Positions 42,261-56,100 of a stretch of 64,000 nucleotides of DNA are shown in pieces. Both the position numbers and the translations under genes were made by a program. The notes beneath the pieces are model-generated. The model was not told the DNA's origin. It did no database searches and saw nothing but the letters and a program-made list of their open reading frames with translations. Each line of letters begins with the position of its first letter. Positions within the stretch are counted from its first letter, which is position 1. The DNA comes from Neodontobutis hainanensis (lineage: Eukaryota > Chordata > Actinopteri > Gobiiformes > Odontobutidae): assembly GCA_024349245.1 (NCBI GenBank), contig JALDNG010000856.1:17128-81127 (forward strand), written 5' to 3'.

Positions 42261-43760
42261 TTAACGATAAATTAATCATCTAATTTGCTTTACTTTGATA
42301 TTTTTAATTTTCATTGAAAATAATATTCCCATTTTCAAGAATGTCTTTTTGTAATTTTTATTAATTTTCAAAATGTGCGATGTGATAATTTTCTTTTCGA
42401 TAAAAAAATAATATGTAAACAACTTGGAGTGAATTAATTTTAGTTTGCAGTTTTTAAATTAATAACAAATAAATTTTTAAGAGTGAAACGAAGTATTTTA
42501 AAGTCAAATTATGTATGTATTTTTAAAAATGGTTTTATATCTCAGATGTAAATTAAAATTTTAGGATGGGTATTTATTATTCATCAGAAGTATTGAAATT
42601 TTTTAATTTGAACTCAACTGAACGTATGATAATTATTTTATCAGAACTAGCATCCTAAATTCTCAAACGCCGTGCTGAAAATGCGATTATTTTATGAAAA
42701 ATTGTGAAAAATTCTCACTCAAAATACGAAAAATCATATAGATGTATGAATATAACCTGTAACATCTATAAGTCATATACTTCAATAAGAAAGGGACTAT
42801 TTTTGAAATTTAAGTCTCTGAACAATCATACAGAGCAGAGATTGGGCTCATATCAACAATGTGGGGTTGTTATTCGAGGCTGTGGATCACAGCTAGTTTT
42901 TTATCCCAATACTTCAGTGAATTCCCAAATAATGGAATTAACTTGAGTTCAATTAAAATTGAGAATAAACAATGCATGTTATGTACAGTAAATTCAAACC
43001 AGGTTTTCGCAATAAATTAATGTTTAAGAGCAATATCGCAAAATATTACTTCATTGGACTGTCGAATTTTGTTAAATTGAACCACAATTAAATATAAAAT
43101 GATTTGGCACATGTCAAAATTTTTTAAATATGAATTGCTGGAGTGTTTATTTAATACATGGTCCATTTTTGGGCTAAAAATAATGTTAAAGGTGAAATCG
43201 TCTCAGCAACGTTATTTCAGATTTTTCGACAATGGTTAAAAGTTTGTTAAAAAAATGACTTTTTATGATAAAACAAAATATTTATCGTGTATTTTTCAGA
43301 TAATTAAACGAGTAAATTATTAAGATCGACAGCCCTTTTATTAACTGAATTTTAAATATTACCCTTCACATTTTCAGCATTTTTTTTAAATTTTTATATA
43401 ATTAATGTGTTTATAAATATAATAACGAAAGTTACCGAGATAAATTCATCCATCCTAGTTTCGACATAATAGCGCAGCTAAAATCATGAAGCTTATTTAT
43501 AATTTTCATAGTTAACTTTTTAAAGTTCATTGGACAGTTATCTGATCTCGTGGCATGTAAAAACGCGCGAATTTAAGTTTCCTGGTTCTTTTTGCCATAT
43601 GAAGGATGCAAAACCCCAGTAAAATAAAAATATCGGGTTATTTTTTCACTTAATATTTTTATGTAATACAAAGGTATAAACCCCGTGCCAAATTGTAGTA
43701 AAAGCCATATGGCTGTATCAGGAGATCTGACTAAAACTGATATAAATAGTTATAACCTGA

Positions 43761-43786
43761 GAAATGTCAACTAATATTGACATTTC
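43761..43786. repeat. perfect 10-bp inverted repeat with 6-nt loop
   Basis: GAAATGTCAA, loop CTAATA, then TTGACATTTC, the exact reverse complement. It is isolated, with no flanking element identified. Confidence 0.5.
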
Positions 43787-46700
43787 GATATCACGCGAAA
43801 TTAACCGTACCCATTGTGGTATTTCTGCACGTAATATTTTTGAAATTTTATCGAATTATTATCATTAAATATTTATTCGATCTAATTTTCGCAGCGGATT
43901 TTTCGTGAGCGCGTTTGAAGGGTCAAAATTGATAAAATCCCAGCATACCATAAATTAGAAATACACAAAAGAGTGATTATTATTTTTTACTCAGTCTCAT
44001 ATAATAGGGTCTTCAAACGAGGTTCACATATACCAGTAGAAAAGCGGTCAAAATTTAAAAATTTCCCTTATTTTAATAAAATTTAGAATTATAATTTTTT
44101 ATGGAATAAAATCAAAAATTAATCAAATTATTTTTTGGATGAAACGTTATTAAATGTTATCAGAACGTTTTATAAAGTCAAAAAAGGAGGTAATTCCTGA
44201 AAGAACCAGAAGCCAACAGAATATCATCATTAAAAAAAATAATTTCTAATAAGAGAAGAGTGCATCTTCGGATCTATGCATCAGATGAAAATAAAAGAAA
44301 ATGCATATCATGATTGCAAACAGAAATTAGCTATATTTCAGTGCCCACAATTCTATGGCTATAGTTAAGTCATTAAGGTATTATTTCTGTTGATCTGTTG
44401 AAATCTCAAATAGAGAGAGCTGAAAATGAATCCAGAAAAATGCTAAGTATTACATATTTTTTGAAATAAATTTATTTGCCTCAAAAATGCTTATATTAAG
44501 AAAATTTTTAAATTATTTACTCTATGAAAAGAGATGTAATATACATCCGTACTCTTCTATTGATACCAATGAGGTCATGCGTCGACCCTCAGTTATTGAA
44601 ATATATCTCTGGTTCAATTATTTCATTGAACGGTAACGGACACAAAAAATTAAGAGCTTTTTAAAAGGAACCTTGTGGAGTTTTTTGGGAATATATTAAA
44701 ATAAACAGCCTTTGAAATTCGCCAATTGTAATTGACAATTTTATGCTTCATCGCTGTAAAGCCACAAAATAATTTTTTGAGGAAAGGGAATTTAAGACCA
44801 TAATTATCCACCATATTTTCATAAAATGAATCCCATCAAAATTTTTACTTCTATCAAATTAAGATAAGTTAGAGTCAGACAGAGGATTGATAAAAGAAAG
44901 TTATGGCAAGAATAAATTCTATCGTGGGCGAGATAAGAAATGAACGTCTTTCTTATAATTAAGGCATTTATGGAAATAGAATCGTGTGTTTTTCGAACGT
45001 TGAATGGAAATAAGTTATTTTATTCTTATTTTAGTTTTTAACTGAAAAATTCGTGGGATTTGCTTCACATCTAAAAGAAACCTTTTAGGAACCACGAAAA
45101 ACACTTCGGTTTTCTCATTAACTATAATTAGACAGTGTGAAAATTAATAAAACGTCTAGAGAGTAATTGAAAAGATTCGAGACTCCTCTTGCAAAGATGT
45201 AGTGGGTTGGTATAACTAATGTCTCGTTAAGATTCGTTTATAACAAAAATTAATAGAGAAATTAATTTTATTATTTTTCGATTTTCTTAAATAAAAACAG
45301 ATTGATTTACAGTGACTCTAAATTCATCCTAGAGACTCAACTATTTTCCATGAAGGTCATCGTTTATTCTCATTTAGCATTGAAGTAAGTTTCCGCTGAT
45401 ATTAATATGAAAGAATCTTGAAAATAAAAATATTTTTTTCAAATTTTTAAGATATTCAAAAGAATGTCATTTTAATTTGTTTAAAATTTTTATAAAATAG
45501 AAAACGCCATTTATTTCAGCCATTCGTTTCGAATAATAATTGATTTTTTGATGAAATATCTCAATAGTTTTTGAATTAAAATAAGGATAATTGTATCTGC
45601 AATTTAATTTATTTGGTTTAATTTTTAGCTAAGCACAATAATGAAGTCCTGTTGTCGCGTTTTAATCGTATTTCAATAAATATCAGTCGGGTTTTTTGGT
45701 ATTTAAAAATGTTAATGATTTTTTGCATTTATCTTGAAAAATCGTTCGTCTTATGAGGGTGATTTTTTTGACATTTTAATTTTCTGCTGAATCTCTTCAC
45801 ATCCGAAAACAGCATTCAATACTCATCAGACTGGTATAATTTCAACCGTTGAATAGATTTCATATTCGAACAGAAGGATATATAGACGAAACATTATTGT
45901 CTGTAGTATGACTTTATGAAACAGTAAAAATACTGGTATATAGTGGGTGCGAAAATTTCTTTGCCTTGATGGTTAAATATTGCGATATTGAGGAACTGAA
46001 ATATATCGGTCTATATTTTAACACAAATTTATGAAACGCATTTATGTTTCAATAGAAAAACAACAAGTGAACAATATGATCAACTACAAGGCTATACAAT
46101 CGTATTTTCATGAAAAAGTTATTATAACTGAAGGGAAATGTGCTTTTACTTAATATGAAGTTTTGCGCGTGTGCCGTTTTAATGGCATCAAAATATTGAA
46201 AAGTCAAAATACTGTTTTCGAGGTGAAAATTTAACGTACAGCTAACCTGCAATAAATATTCGTATTCTCAAGTATGAGTGGAGATAACACGATGATCATA
46301 AATTTTAGAAGAATACCCCACGTGAAGATTTCAAAGATCAATGCTTTGGTGAACGTAACCTTTAAAATATTCGAAAATTTTTCATGTTAAATTAAAAAAA
46401 CATTTGAAGATAAAAATCAAATTATCACATAAAATATTTAAAAATCGACAGTTTTATTCATTTCTTTTTGGATCAAAAACTGAAGCTTCATTGCTATTTA
46501 AAAATCATTCGTACGTATTAGTTTCAGTGAAAGACTTTTCTCTTGTAGAAAATATATCATTGAGATTTTTATGGATGAAAAACCTAATTAACTCAATTTC
46601 TTCGAAAAGTATTCAGCATTTACTGAGTGAAATAATCCAAAATCATTAAAAGTCAATTAAATATTGGCACTTCTTACCAGAATTTTGGTTTATATTGATA

Positions 46701-49678
46701 AAAGTTCAGAGTTTGTCTCGTTTTCCTGGGTTTATTTTTCCTGTTCGCCTAATCTCTTACTATTCCACTGAAAAATTGTTATTATAATTAATGCTGTATC
46801 TTCGATCAGATATAAAATATGTTTTCGAGTAGATTTTTCGATTTGTGAACAAATATTTGCATCAGTGAATGTGTGAACAGAAGCATGGATCAGTTAGTGT
46901 TGAATTGGTATGGATCTGGAATAAAAAATTAAACTTTACAGATTTTCTGGATTATTGTGTGGCAGAATTTTTAATTTATCAATTCAAACCTCTGAATAAG
47001 AATCACTTTTTGAATTTTTCGGAGGTGAAGAACTCGGGTTAAATTTTTGGCGTTAGAAAGAAAATCAAAATATTCCAAATTTAATAAATAAGTTTCTCGA
47101 TTTTGTAATTTTATATTTTTAAGTTTTTTCACCGCATGAAAATCAGTCTGTTTTTTATTTCGTATTTGGCTCCGAATATCAGTTGATAAGGTATAATAGG
47201 TTTTACGATTTTAAATAACCGAGTTGAGCGTTATTTCTGATGGATTTATTTCCCATTACTTTAATTGTTCTGTTACATTCAGTTCATCAGTTTGTAAAAT
47301 TCACAAATCTCTTTATCATCCGTTATTTTTTGGGTCGAAAATTACGTTGAATAAAGTTTATAACTTCATAATTATTGTGGATATTAAAATTTATAACGTT
47401 CCGAAGTATAATTTATGAAAGGGACAATTTCTAGATGACTACATTAAACGTGGTTTTAACAATTTAAAATAGTTTTAGAAATAACTCAATTCCCAGATGC
47501 TTTTTTTTGGAGTATAGCATCTTGTAGTTTTAGCATTTTCAATGGTTCTCGGTTTGTTTCGGTATTAAATTGGCAAATGGTTTGTTTGATGAAATAGTAT
47601 GAATTTTAAATTAATCAAAAAGTGATTCAATCTTTTTATTCTTTAAATCGGGTCGAAATTTTAAGCCAATTCAGTTTCGTATGGGGTCAAAATTTATTTC
47701 CTTTCATAATTTGTATGGAATCAGTTAAACGCCCTCTTTCTGTTTTTTAATAGTTTCTAATTAAATTAAAGCAGTTTCTTGGTGTTTTCTAAAAATATCA
47801 ATGGATTATATATTGATTTTAATTAATGCTACAATCCAGAAAAAGTTGAAGTCATATTTGTATTTTTGTACTTTTTGGATTTTTGTGATTTCGTCGGCCA
47901 TTTTGTCATGCGAGACATCAGTGTGATGAATAAAAAGGAAAAGTTATTTTCTATTTATGAATCTTTTTGTTGATTGAATTTTTATTCTTCTGAAACTTTT
48001 CAAAATTTCACTTTCAATTTTCCCATTTCGATGCAAAGAGCCAAAAGGGTTTCAAACAAAAGTTTGGACCCGAGTAAGAGTTATGAAGTAATTTTTCTTT
48101 TTAATCTATTATTTTTTCAGCTAAAGTATTTCAGTTATTTTATTTCACCGAGTGTTTTTTTCAGGTGGTGGAAGTTCGAATTAGAAATTTCAAAAAAGTG
48201 TCAACTCTGTTTTGATAAAAGGTTCCAATCAATCATTTTTACTATCATTGTAAAAATATGTTCTTTACCACTATCGTGCACGCGCTCTTTGAAATTTTTA
48301 ATAATTTTTTATAACCAATTCAAACTTTAATTGAAATAAGAGTCAAATGATAGTCATTGGCTTTAAAATTTTCTACTCTGAAATTAAAAATTATTTAAAC
48401 TGTAAAATTCGCGCTTTTTTGCATGTTAATAGCTATTTTGTTCAATTTATAGTGCTAGTTTTCAAGTTATTTTTAGGTTCAAAAAGGTAAAAAATCTGTA
48501 AACCCCGTTCCTACAGTCAATTTTGCTTTTTACTAATTTTTAGATAACGATTCAGTTTTATTTTTGTATGGTTAGAGAAAATCAGCAGTTTAACGAATTT
48601 CAGGACTTGATACCAGTTGAAATTTTTAACTCCTCAGTTCAACAAATTAAAGATGGAATAGAGAGAGGTAGCTGCTAAAGTTACGATAAGAATAACATTT
48701 TTTCAATCAATCTCCCAGTTTAATTTGAAGCACGTCGCTACTTATTAAAACATTTTAATGTTTCTAAAATAAAACAAAACACAAAAAATATCAAAAATTA
48801 ATGTATATGTATAAGGCAATGCATTGACTAATTTTTATAAACTTCGACAATAATTTTGGGAATATTATCTAAGGAGAAAAGTCCACCAAAACTTGAGTGT
48901 GTTATGGTGAGTTCATTTAAATGATAATCTAAGCGAGAATTAACGATGATATCACATCAGTTAATTTGTCGGGCTGGCTCTAGCCTCTGAGTAATTTAAT
49001 ATTTGGCAAAGGAACAAATGAAACTAGATTTACTTGCAGAAAATTAAACTCTTAAAAATTCCACATGTTGGAGACCACTGCATTATGACATCAAGAATTT
49101 TCAAACGCCTATATAATATGTAAATTCTTTCAGATATGTGATAAATGATGAAATTAAATTTACGTTTTATTATAGGTTAAAGAAAATAAGAAATAAATAA
49201 ACAGATTTTTTTTTAATAATTTTAAATCAAAGTTCAAAATCTGATAAACTAAAGTATTCATGTTTTAATGGACCAAAAGTTAATTATGTCTTCTGCAGTT
49301 AACTTTCGTCCTATGATCAACCTCTTAGAGGTAGAAATTTGGCCATTTTCAGCACGTTCTACGATAATATTCTCAAATACCAAAACGCGTGCGCATTCAA
49401 TTATTAAGTAATCCAGAAAATGTGATGGTGTTAGACAGTTATTATATAATTTATAAACAAAACTTACGACGGTTTTAAACGAGGAAAAAGAATTATTTTT
49501 ACCTTTAGTTGAAATTAGTAGAATGTTTACAATTTATCAAAGATGATAAAATAATTTTTCTACTTATATTTTTATGATTTAAATGACACTAAATTAATTT
49601 CTTTTTTAAGATGGTTTTTTGGTTTAATGTAATCAAATTAAAGAGGAGTTTTTTTGAAATTCATATCTAACAAATAGT

Positions 49679-49891
49679 TTGGATGTGGTGAAAAAATTAG
49701 TTGAACTGTACATAAAATTACAGGTTCAAATAAGGGAACTCTCGAAAACAGTTTCCTTAAAAATCTACTGTCTAGTATTTCAACAAAATGGGTTAAAAGT
49801 AACTCTCGTCGATAAAATTTTAAAACGTGTTGAAGAAAGTATAGTCAACAAGAATCGGAGTAAATCGTTAAATTTAACGGAGAAAATGTAA
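49679..49891 (+). other. possible orphan coding exon, Lys/Leu-rich helix
   Basis: The 70-codon open frame is rich in Lys, Leu and Val (KKLVELYIKLQVQIREL and NGLKVTLVDKILKRVEESI) with a coiled-coil-like heptad character. That is unlike the Ile/Asn/Phe strings read from non-coding AT-rich DNA. No ATG begins it cleanly and no neighbouring exon joins it with certainty, although an internal 24-nt GT-AG segment could be an intron. It lies 0.8 kb upstream of MCM7. Function is unknown and it may be chance. Confidence 0.2.
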
Positions 49892-50691
49892 TAATTTAAC
49901 AAAATTCAAAAATCTCATCGATACTGAAAATCGCTACGTTTTTTCATAAAACCTCAGTAAATACAAATAGCTCGCGGTTAGAAATAATTAATCGTTGATA
50001 AATTATCGTTATCTTGACTATTAATATTTTTATTGATAAATTTCTAGTTTATAGTTGATAAAAAATTTACTAAGATCAATCCTTTTAACGAAAAATTGTC
50101 ATCAATTATTTTTTTAACTTCTTTTAATAAAGATACTGTAATTAAGAAAGAAAAACAAACAGGTTACAGAATTATGAAAGTTTATTTCTTACCAAAGTAC
50201 GCCTTGTTAGAATTTTTTATTACCAGTGTCTTAGTCTTAATAATCATAGTGTAGTAACTTTCTACTTGTAAGTATAAGACAACGAATTCTTATATGAAGT
50301 TTTCAGATGTTAGATCCAGCCATTTTTTAACCTTAGATAGGTTGAGACCATTGCAGGATTTCAATCAAAAAATAGCTCAGCACATAAAAAGAGTGCGTAA
50401 ACGTGTTAAAACTAACTTCTTTTCAAACATTGTAAATTAATATAACTTATGAAAGTAACAGATTCAAAAAAAGTTTTTAAGTTTTTATGATATGTTAAAT
50501 TAAAGAATGTCGACATATGACTTTGAGAAAGATTACCAGTATAAATACAACATGTATAAACTTTTAGCTCGGATTTCATAAAATCAAAAAGTTGTCATCT
50601 AAAATATCATATTTTAAAAAATACGGGACTAAGTAATTTTAATTTTGGAGGGAATTAAATAAGAAGCGGCAGAGGCGTATATCTAAACAAA

Positions 50692-53103
50692 ATGGTTTTT
50701 AGAAACTATAATGAAGAAAAAGGTTTTTACTATTGTAAATAGGAAAAATTCGAAAATTTCTCATTGAATATAAATCTAAACAGTCAAAGAGCAAAACACC
50801 CAAATATGTTGGTATTATGGTATTTAGTTTATGTATAGCCAGACAAAAGTTGCTAACCGAGAAATCACAATTATGAATATTGAACTGGATGACGTTCTTT
50901 CTGTATAAATTATGTTTAATCTAGTTTGATGAGGAGTTGTGTAATTCTATCACAGAAAACACCAAACGCTATATGAATATGTTCTGTGAATGTGTGCAAG
51001 AAATTCTTCCTCAATACAAATCAAGCGAAGTTTTTTTATCAAACTTTTAGGTGGTCCAAAAAACATCTCTAGATATTTTTATTGAACACAGAAAAATCGC
51101 TCAACAGATTGCCAATAAAGGTCAAGAGATTCCTGAATCGGAAAAATCTAACATTTATCCACAGGAATTGTTTCGATTTTTGTTTTTAAAGAAATAATTT
51201 CAGCGAATTATATTTTATTCATTTGACAGAAGCCAAGTCAATGTCAGTCAGACAACTTTTATCGCACCAAATTGGAAAGCTTGTAAAATTCCGTGGAATC
51301 GTTACTAGATCAACTGAAGTTAAACCGTTAATAACCATCGCTGCTTATGTTTGCGACAGATGCGGTGCCGAAACGTTCCAAACGGTTTAAATATCATTTT
51401 ACCAGGTACACGGGCCTGTTTTCACTCCACTAAATACCTGCCCCACTCCAAATTGTTCAAATGCGAAGTTTTTATATCATGTTTATCTGTAGAACGGCTT
51501 CAATTCTTCATCTGCAGAGTCGAGGGTCGAAATTCGTCAAGCACCAAGAGTTGAAAGTTCAGGAATTGTCAGATCAAGTTCCACCAGGTCACGTTCCTAG
51601 ATACGTAACTGTGTCCCTATACGGCGATCTAACGAGGACCGCCCTTCCTGGCAACCATGTTACAATCACTGGAATATTCCTGCCCGTCGCCAAGAAGGGC
51701 TTCAGGCAAATAATCTCGGGCTTGATTGCCGAAACGTACGTCGAAGCCCATGTATACCCTTTCGTAAGAAAAGAACGTTTTCGTCACATGTTCGACTGAC
51801 ACTTCGGAATCGTACTCTCCCTTGGACAACATTCAAATCAAAGAAATCCTCTCCCAAGATAACCTATACGAAAAACTAGCCGCCTCTATAGCTCCCGAGA
51901 TTTACGGCCACAATGACATTAAGAAAGCTTTATTGCTCCTTATGGTTGGTGGTGTTGACCAAAGTCCTTCTGGGTTGAAAATAAGAGGTATAAATAAATT
52001 TCAAAATTAAGGAAACATAAATATCTTATTGGTTGGGGATCCCGGTGTCGCTAAAAGTCAGTTGCTTTCATACATAAACCGAATATTTCCCAGAAGTCAA
52101 TTAACTACCGGAAAGGGTAGCAGTGGTGTGGGTCTCACTGCAGCTGTTTTGCGCGATCCATTAACTGGTGATCTTGTCCTTGAGGGAGGAGCATTAGTTT
52201 TGTCAGACCTTGGAGTTTGTTGTATTGATGAATTTGACAAAATGGATGAAAACGATCGAACTGCCATACACGAAGTTATGGAACAACAAACTGTTTCAAT
52301 CGCAAAGGCAGGAATTTCAACAACTTTGAATGCGCGTGTTTCTATTTTGGCTGCTGCGAATCCGGCCTATGGGCGCTATAATCCGAAAAAGACAATCGAA
52401 CAGAATATTCAATTACCTGCTGCCTTGTTGTCTAGATTCGACCTGATATGGGTGATTAGAGATAAGGCAGATAGAGATCTGGACATTAAGCTTGCTGAAC
52501 ACATTCTGTATGTCCACAAACACAAAACCCACCCTGAATCGCAACTTGACGTTTTTCCAGTAAACACCCTAAGGTCTTTTATAATGCGGTGCAAACAGTT
52601 CAACCCGGTCGTACCAGAGGAATTGCGAGATTTTATAGTCTCATCATACGTCCACATGAGAAAGGAATCCCGGACACAGGCGGATGTCACCTATACTTCA
52701 GCTCGGACCCTTTTAAGCATTCTCAGGTTATCCACAGCATTGGTTTTTTATTTTGTGAACATTTAGGCTCGACTTCATTGTTCTAATGTGGTTCATCACG
52801 ACGATGTTAAGGAAGCTATACGGTTGATGGAGGGCTCTAAATCCTCTGTTAATCCAGACGATTTGGCCACCAAGTAATACATTTTAACAATTTAGGACAA
52901 ATCGGCCACATGATGTTATATTTGGGATTATTCGTGAGTTTGCGCAGAGCTTGTCCACTAAAACAATAAGTTACGATGATGTTAAACGAAAATGCCTCTC
53001 TAAGGGTTTCAACATGGACCAATTTCAAAAATGCATTCAAGATTATCAAGAATTAAGCGTTCTGCATGTTGATAATTCAAAAACAAACATCATTCTTGTA
53101 TAA
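50692..53103 (+). CDS. MCM7: DNA replication licensing factor MCM7 (12 exons, 722 aa)
   Basis: MCM7 is one of six AAA+ subunits of the MCM2-7 helicase that is loaded at origins and unwinds DNA at the fork in the nucleus. Exons: 50692-50722, 50743-50807, 50828-50902, 50925-51029, 51051-51181, 51204-51384, 51406-51467, 51493-51751, 51774-51987, 52012-52742, 52767-52873, 52896-53103. The eleven introns are 20, 20, 22, 21, 22, 21, 25, 22, 24, 24 and 22 nt, all GT-AG. The N-terminal helical region is followed by a zinc finger (C186, C189, C208, C213) within the OB-fold part, which contains TGIFLP. The AAA+ core has Walker A GDPGVAKS (383-390, K389), Walker B CIDEFD (445-450), sensor 1 AAANPAYG (N491) and the SRFD arginine finger (R516). 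A winged-helix-like C-terminal region ends the protein. Length matches the human protein (719 aa). The ATG at 50692 starts an N-terminus that aligns with other MCM7s and has AAA before it. No key residue is missing. The trans-splice or promoter site was not identified. Confidence 0.97.
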
Positions 53104-56100
53104 GAGGAAGCATTTTTTTTCATATTTAAAATTACCAGTAAAACTTTTCCACGATTTTTTTGTAACTTTGCTTTTATTTACTAGAGTTACTTCATTATTA
53201 TTTTGACCGAATTTTTGAATTTCCACAAATAATAAATTTTATTATTTGATACGTTTAGTTTACAATTTTTATTATTTTTGTTTCAAGTTGTTAAATTTTA
53301 AGTTTATCTCACTTCATTCATCTTTTTTTGGTTCTGATATTATCTTATTTTTTTAAATTTCTTTCATTACAAATACCAATTTTATAAAGGCTGATAATTT
53401 AAAAAAATAACTTTCTGAATCATTGGATTTTCAGATATGAAAGGGTTCCGGCTTCATTGCGTGCCTTTAAATTTTTTCCTCGAGGTCATGTTCTGGTCAT
53501 ATTCTTCCTTTCATTTGGTGTGATGAATAGGAGATTTTTAGATAACGATCGATGGACTGCTTGATTTCAAATTCAAATATTTCCTGATGTTAAAAATCGC
53601 TCTTCATGTTTAACTTTAATAAATTTTTTGATTCAGACAAACTTATACTCAGAAATGTTAGATCATTTGAAAAGAATGTATTAGATGATTTTTATGGCGT
53701 TTCAACATTTTTATGTCGCATTTTCAAAAGAAATGATGTTATTTTCTAAAAATGATAATGTTTCGCAGATTCACTCCATAAATAACTTTTTTTATCTATA
53801 TTACTTGAATCTAGTGAGTTTGAGATGTGTGGCAGTTTTAATTGAGGTACAGTGAAATTTGCTGGATAATTGTATCAATAAACATTTATTTTCTAATTCT
53901 TATTTTCTTGAAAGAAAATTATTTGGTAGTCTATCAGAATTCTTGGTGGGAATTTATAATGTTTTGGTCCTGGTAACTCTCAAAATGTAATTTTTTAATG
54001 CGTCTATCGAATTAAATTTTATAAACGATATTCTTTCAGCATTAACGGTCAAGCATGACTTTCTGATGTATAGTTTTGAACAACATACTCGGAAACTATT
54101 TTTATGGTACGAAAGTTGGCTGTTTTTGAGGTGTAACAATCGTTCACATATCGATATTGAAATGAAATTTAAGCATTTTTTCTTTATCTAGGATTGAACA
54201 TATACAGACAAAAATCAGCTTTACAAAGTTTTTAATTTTAAACTATTTGTAAATTAGTTAATTTTATGTGGAGCTACGATGAGTTTAAACCTATCATGGA
54301 AGCTTTCGAATAAGGTTTACGTCTATTTTATATTTTCTGTAAAAGTCAGCTTCTCCTTAATTCAGCTTTTCGGCACCCTTTTCCTTATTTAAATACTATA
54401 TGTGAGGTAATGATGGACCCTCACCCTCTTATTAATCGGTTATTCCTGCTAATTCTATTATTTTGCTTTCCTCTACTTTTATAAATTTATTAATTAGAAA
54501 TCATTCTATCAAAAAAAATTCGATACACTCACTACCTCTTATCGGAAGAACCACTTTAAATTATAAGAAAAGGAACATTTTTAAACTTTTCATAAATTAT
54601 ACGAATTTGTGTTTTTCATTAATTTTTAACTAATGTGGATTATTTCCCTCGTCAAATGATGTTTAAGGTCATCTATGAGAAAATTTCAAGATTATTAATT
54701 GTATAATATTACTACTTTGTAAATTATATCATCTTACATTATCATGATACAGCCTTTGATTTTGCGTTTTCGTGGAGTTTGGAAAAAAATCTGACAAAAC
54801 AGTATTTAATAAAACGCGCAATCTCAGAGTGGAATTAGTTTATCCTCCCCACGCATTTTACTTTGAGCGTCCATGCTTGGTACATAAAATTAAATTTCAT
54901 GTTCTTGAGTTTTTACATAAAGCCTATTATGCATGGATAACTTTCCACGTTCTCTGCTTATCTTGTTTTGCGTTAGACCAGGTCATGCAAAACAGTTAAA
55001 TAAGTTATATTTTCTTTTTCAAAAAATTCAGCATCACGTAGCAAAACATTTGTAGCCGTTCTTAATATATCTGGATATTTAAATACATCTGATGACTAAG
55101 AGGTAAGGCTGAACTAATACTTGAATCCTTATTCCAAATTACATTTTACTAATATCCTCTTGTGGCGGTACCTAAAGTACTTTTGAGAAAAATCCAATAA
55201 AAGTCGGTTATACATGAATTATTAAAGCTGCAACTATGCAACAAATCATCGAAAAAATAAAAATAGTTTTACGCCCGTAAGCATCACGACATTTAATAAA
55301 TACCCACACAATATTTTGACGATAATAAAAATTATAGGATATTTAGTTTTTAGCACATATTTTAATACATCACAATCTAATATTTATTGATTCGTCTTTA
55401 TGATACCAAAGATGGTTAATTTATTTCACCTTAAGGTCTTTTTCTGATTCTCATTTCAATATGAAAATGGAGCAGAATGTCACCAACCTCCTGAAAAGTC
55501 AAACAATTCTAGTCGCGCTTGCGCATAAAATTTAAAACAGTTTCATGATTTTATTCCAAATCAATCACTTTCATATTTTTTTATTTCTTGTGAAATTAGA
55601 CTTTTATTCACTGTTTACTATCAAAAAAATTCAAAGAAGGTATCCCCCATAAGTGGATAAACTAAATGAAGTATCAACAGTATAAAAGAAATAAATGTTA
55701 AAAAACTATTCCCAAGCCGTAAATGATTGTTTATTATTAAATAGCCATGATCGCGCCGAAAATTACAAAAAAATTCTTTTTATTTTGAATATGGTTTTAA
55801 ATCTCTTGTTATATGTATTTTAAATATTCTCAAAATAATTGAAAGTAACGAGTTCTTCGGATAATTTAAAAATTGGCTAAATTAATCCTACCTTGATATC
55901 TATGGCAATAGATTTAAAACACGTAGTCTATTGAACTAAAAATTTTGATATTTCTCTATCCAAATAACTTCGAAGATTTCTACCCTATAAAACGTACGTT
56001 TATGGCTTACAAGAAGTTTTCCCAGAATTGGAAAAAAATAATGCGGTATCCAAAAATAAAGCAGGTTTAAAATATTTTTAGGTTTTTCTTGATATGCTAA

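Larger units (their letters stand above)
42261..50691. other. intergenic sequence upstream of MCM7, no assignable gene
   Basis: Composition is slightly less AT-rich than in the 8-35 kb desert, and the 46.7-48.5 kb part is markedly T-rich on the plus strand. Several plus-strand ORFs of 60-118 codons occur (42704-42946, 46404-46649, 47224-47418, 47974-48330). They lack recognisable motifs, and I found no consistent micro-intron model for them. A 10-bp hairpin lies at 43761-43786 and a possible orphan exon near 49.7 kb. Confidence 0.45.

Noticed and set aside
42704..42946. 80-codon plus-strand ORF with a GC-richer 3' half
   Set aside because: It is slightly protein-like but has no ATG at its start, no partner exon and no recognisable domain.
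44250..44370. Coding-like string on the plus strand near 44.3 kb
   Set aside because: It has about 37 open codons with stops on both sides and no micro-intron continuation.
47974..48330. 118-codon plus-strand ORF
   Set aside because: It is Phe/Ser/Lys-rich with no ATG at its start and no recognisable motif. Internal intron-like segments (33 and 13 nt) do not yield a continuous frame. It lies in a T-rich region that favours such readings.
51351..51554. 67-codon ORF in a second frame over MCM7 exons 6-8
   Set aside because: It is created by reading through micro-introns in the wrong frame. The true exon frames are fixed by MCM7 alignment.
54772..54999. 75-codon plus-strand ORF between MCM7 and RACGAP1
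   Set aside because: It is moderately protein-like, but no domain or flanking exon was found. I cannot separate it from chance.
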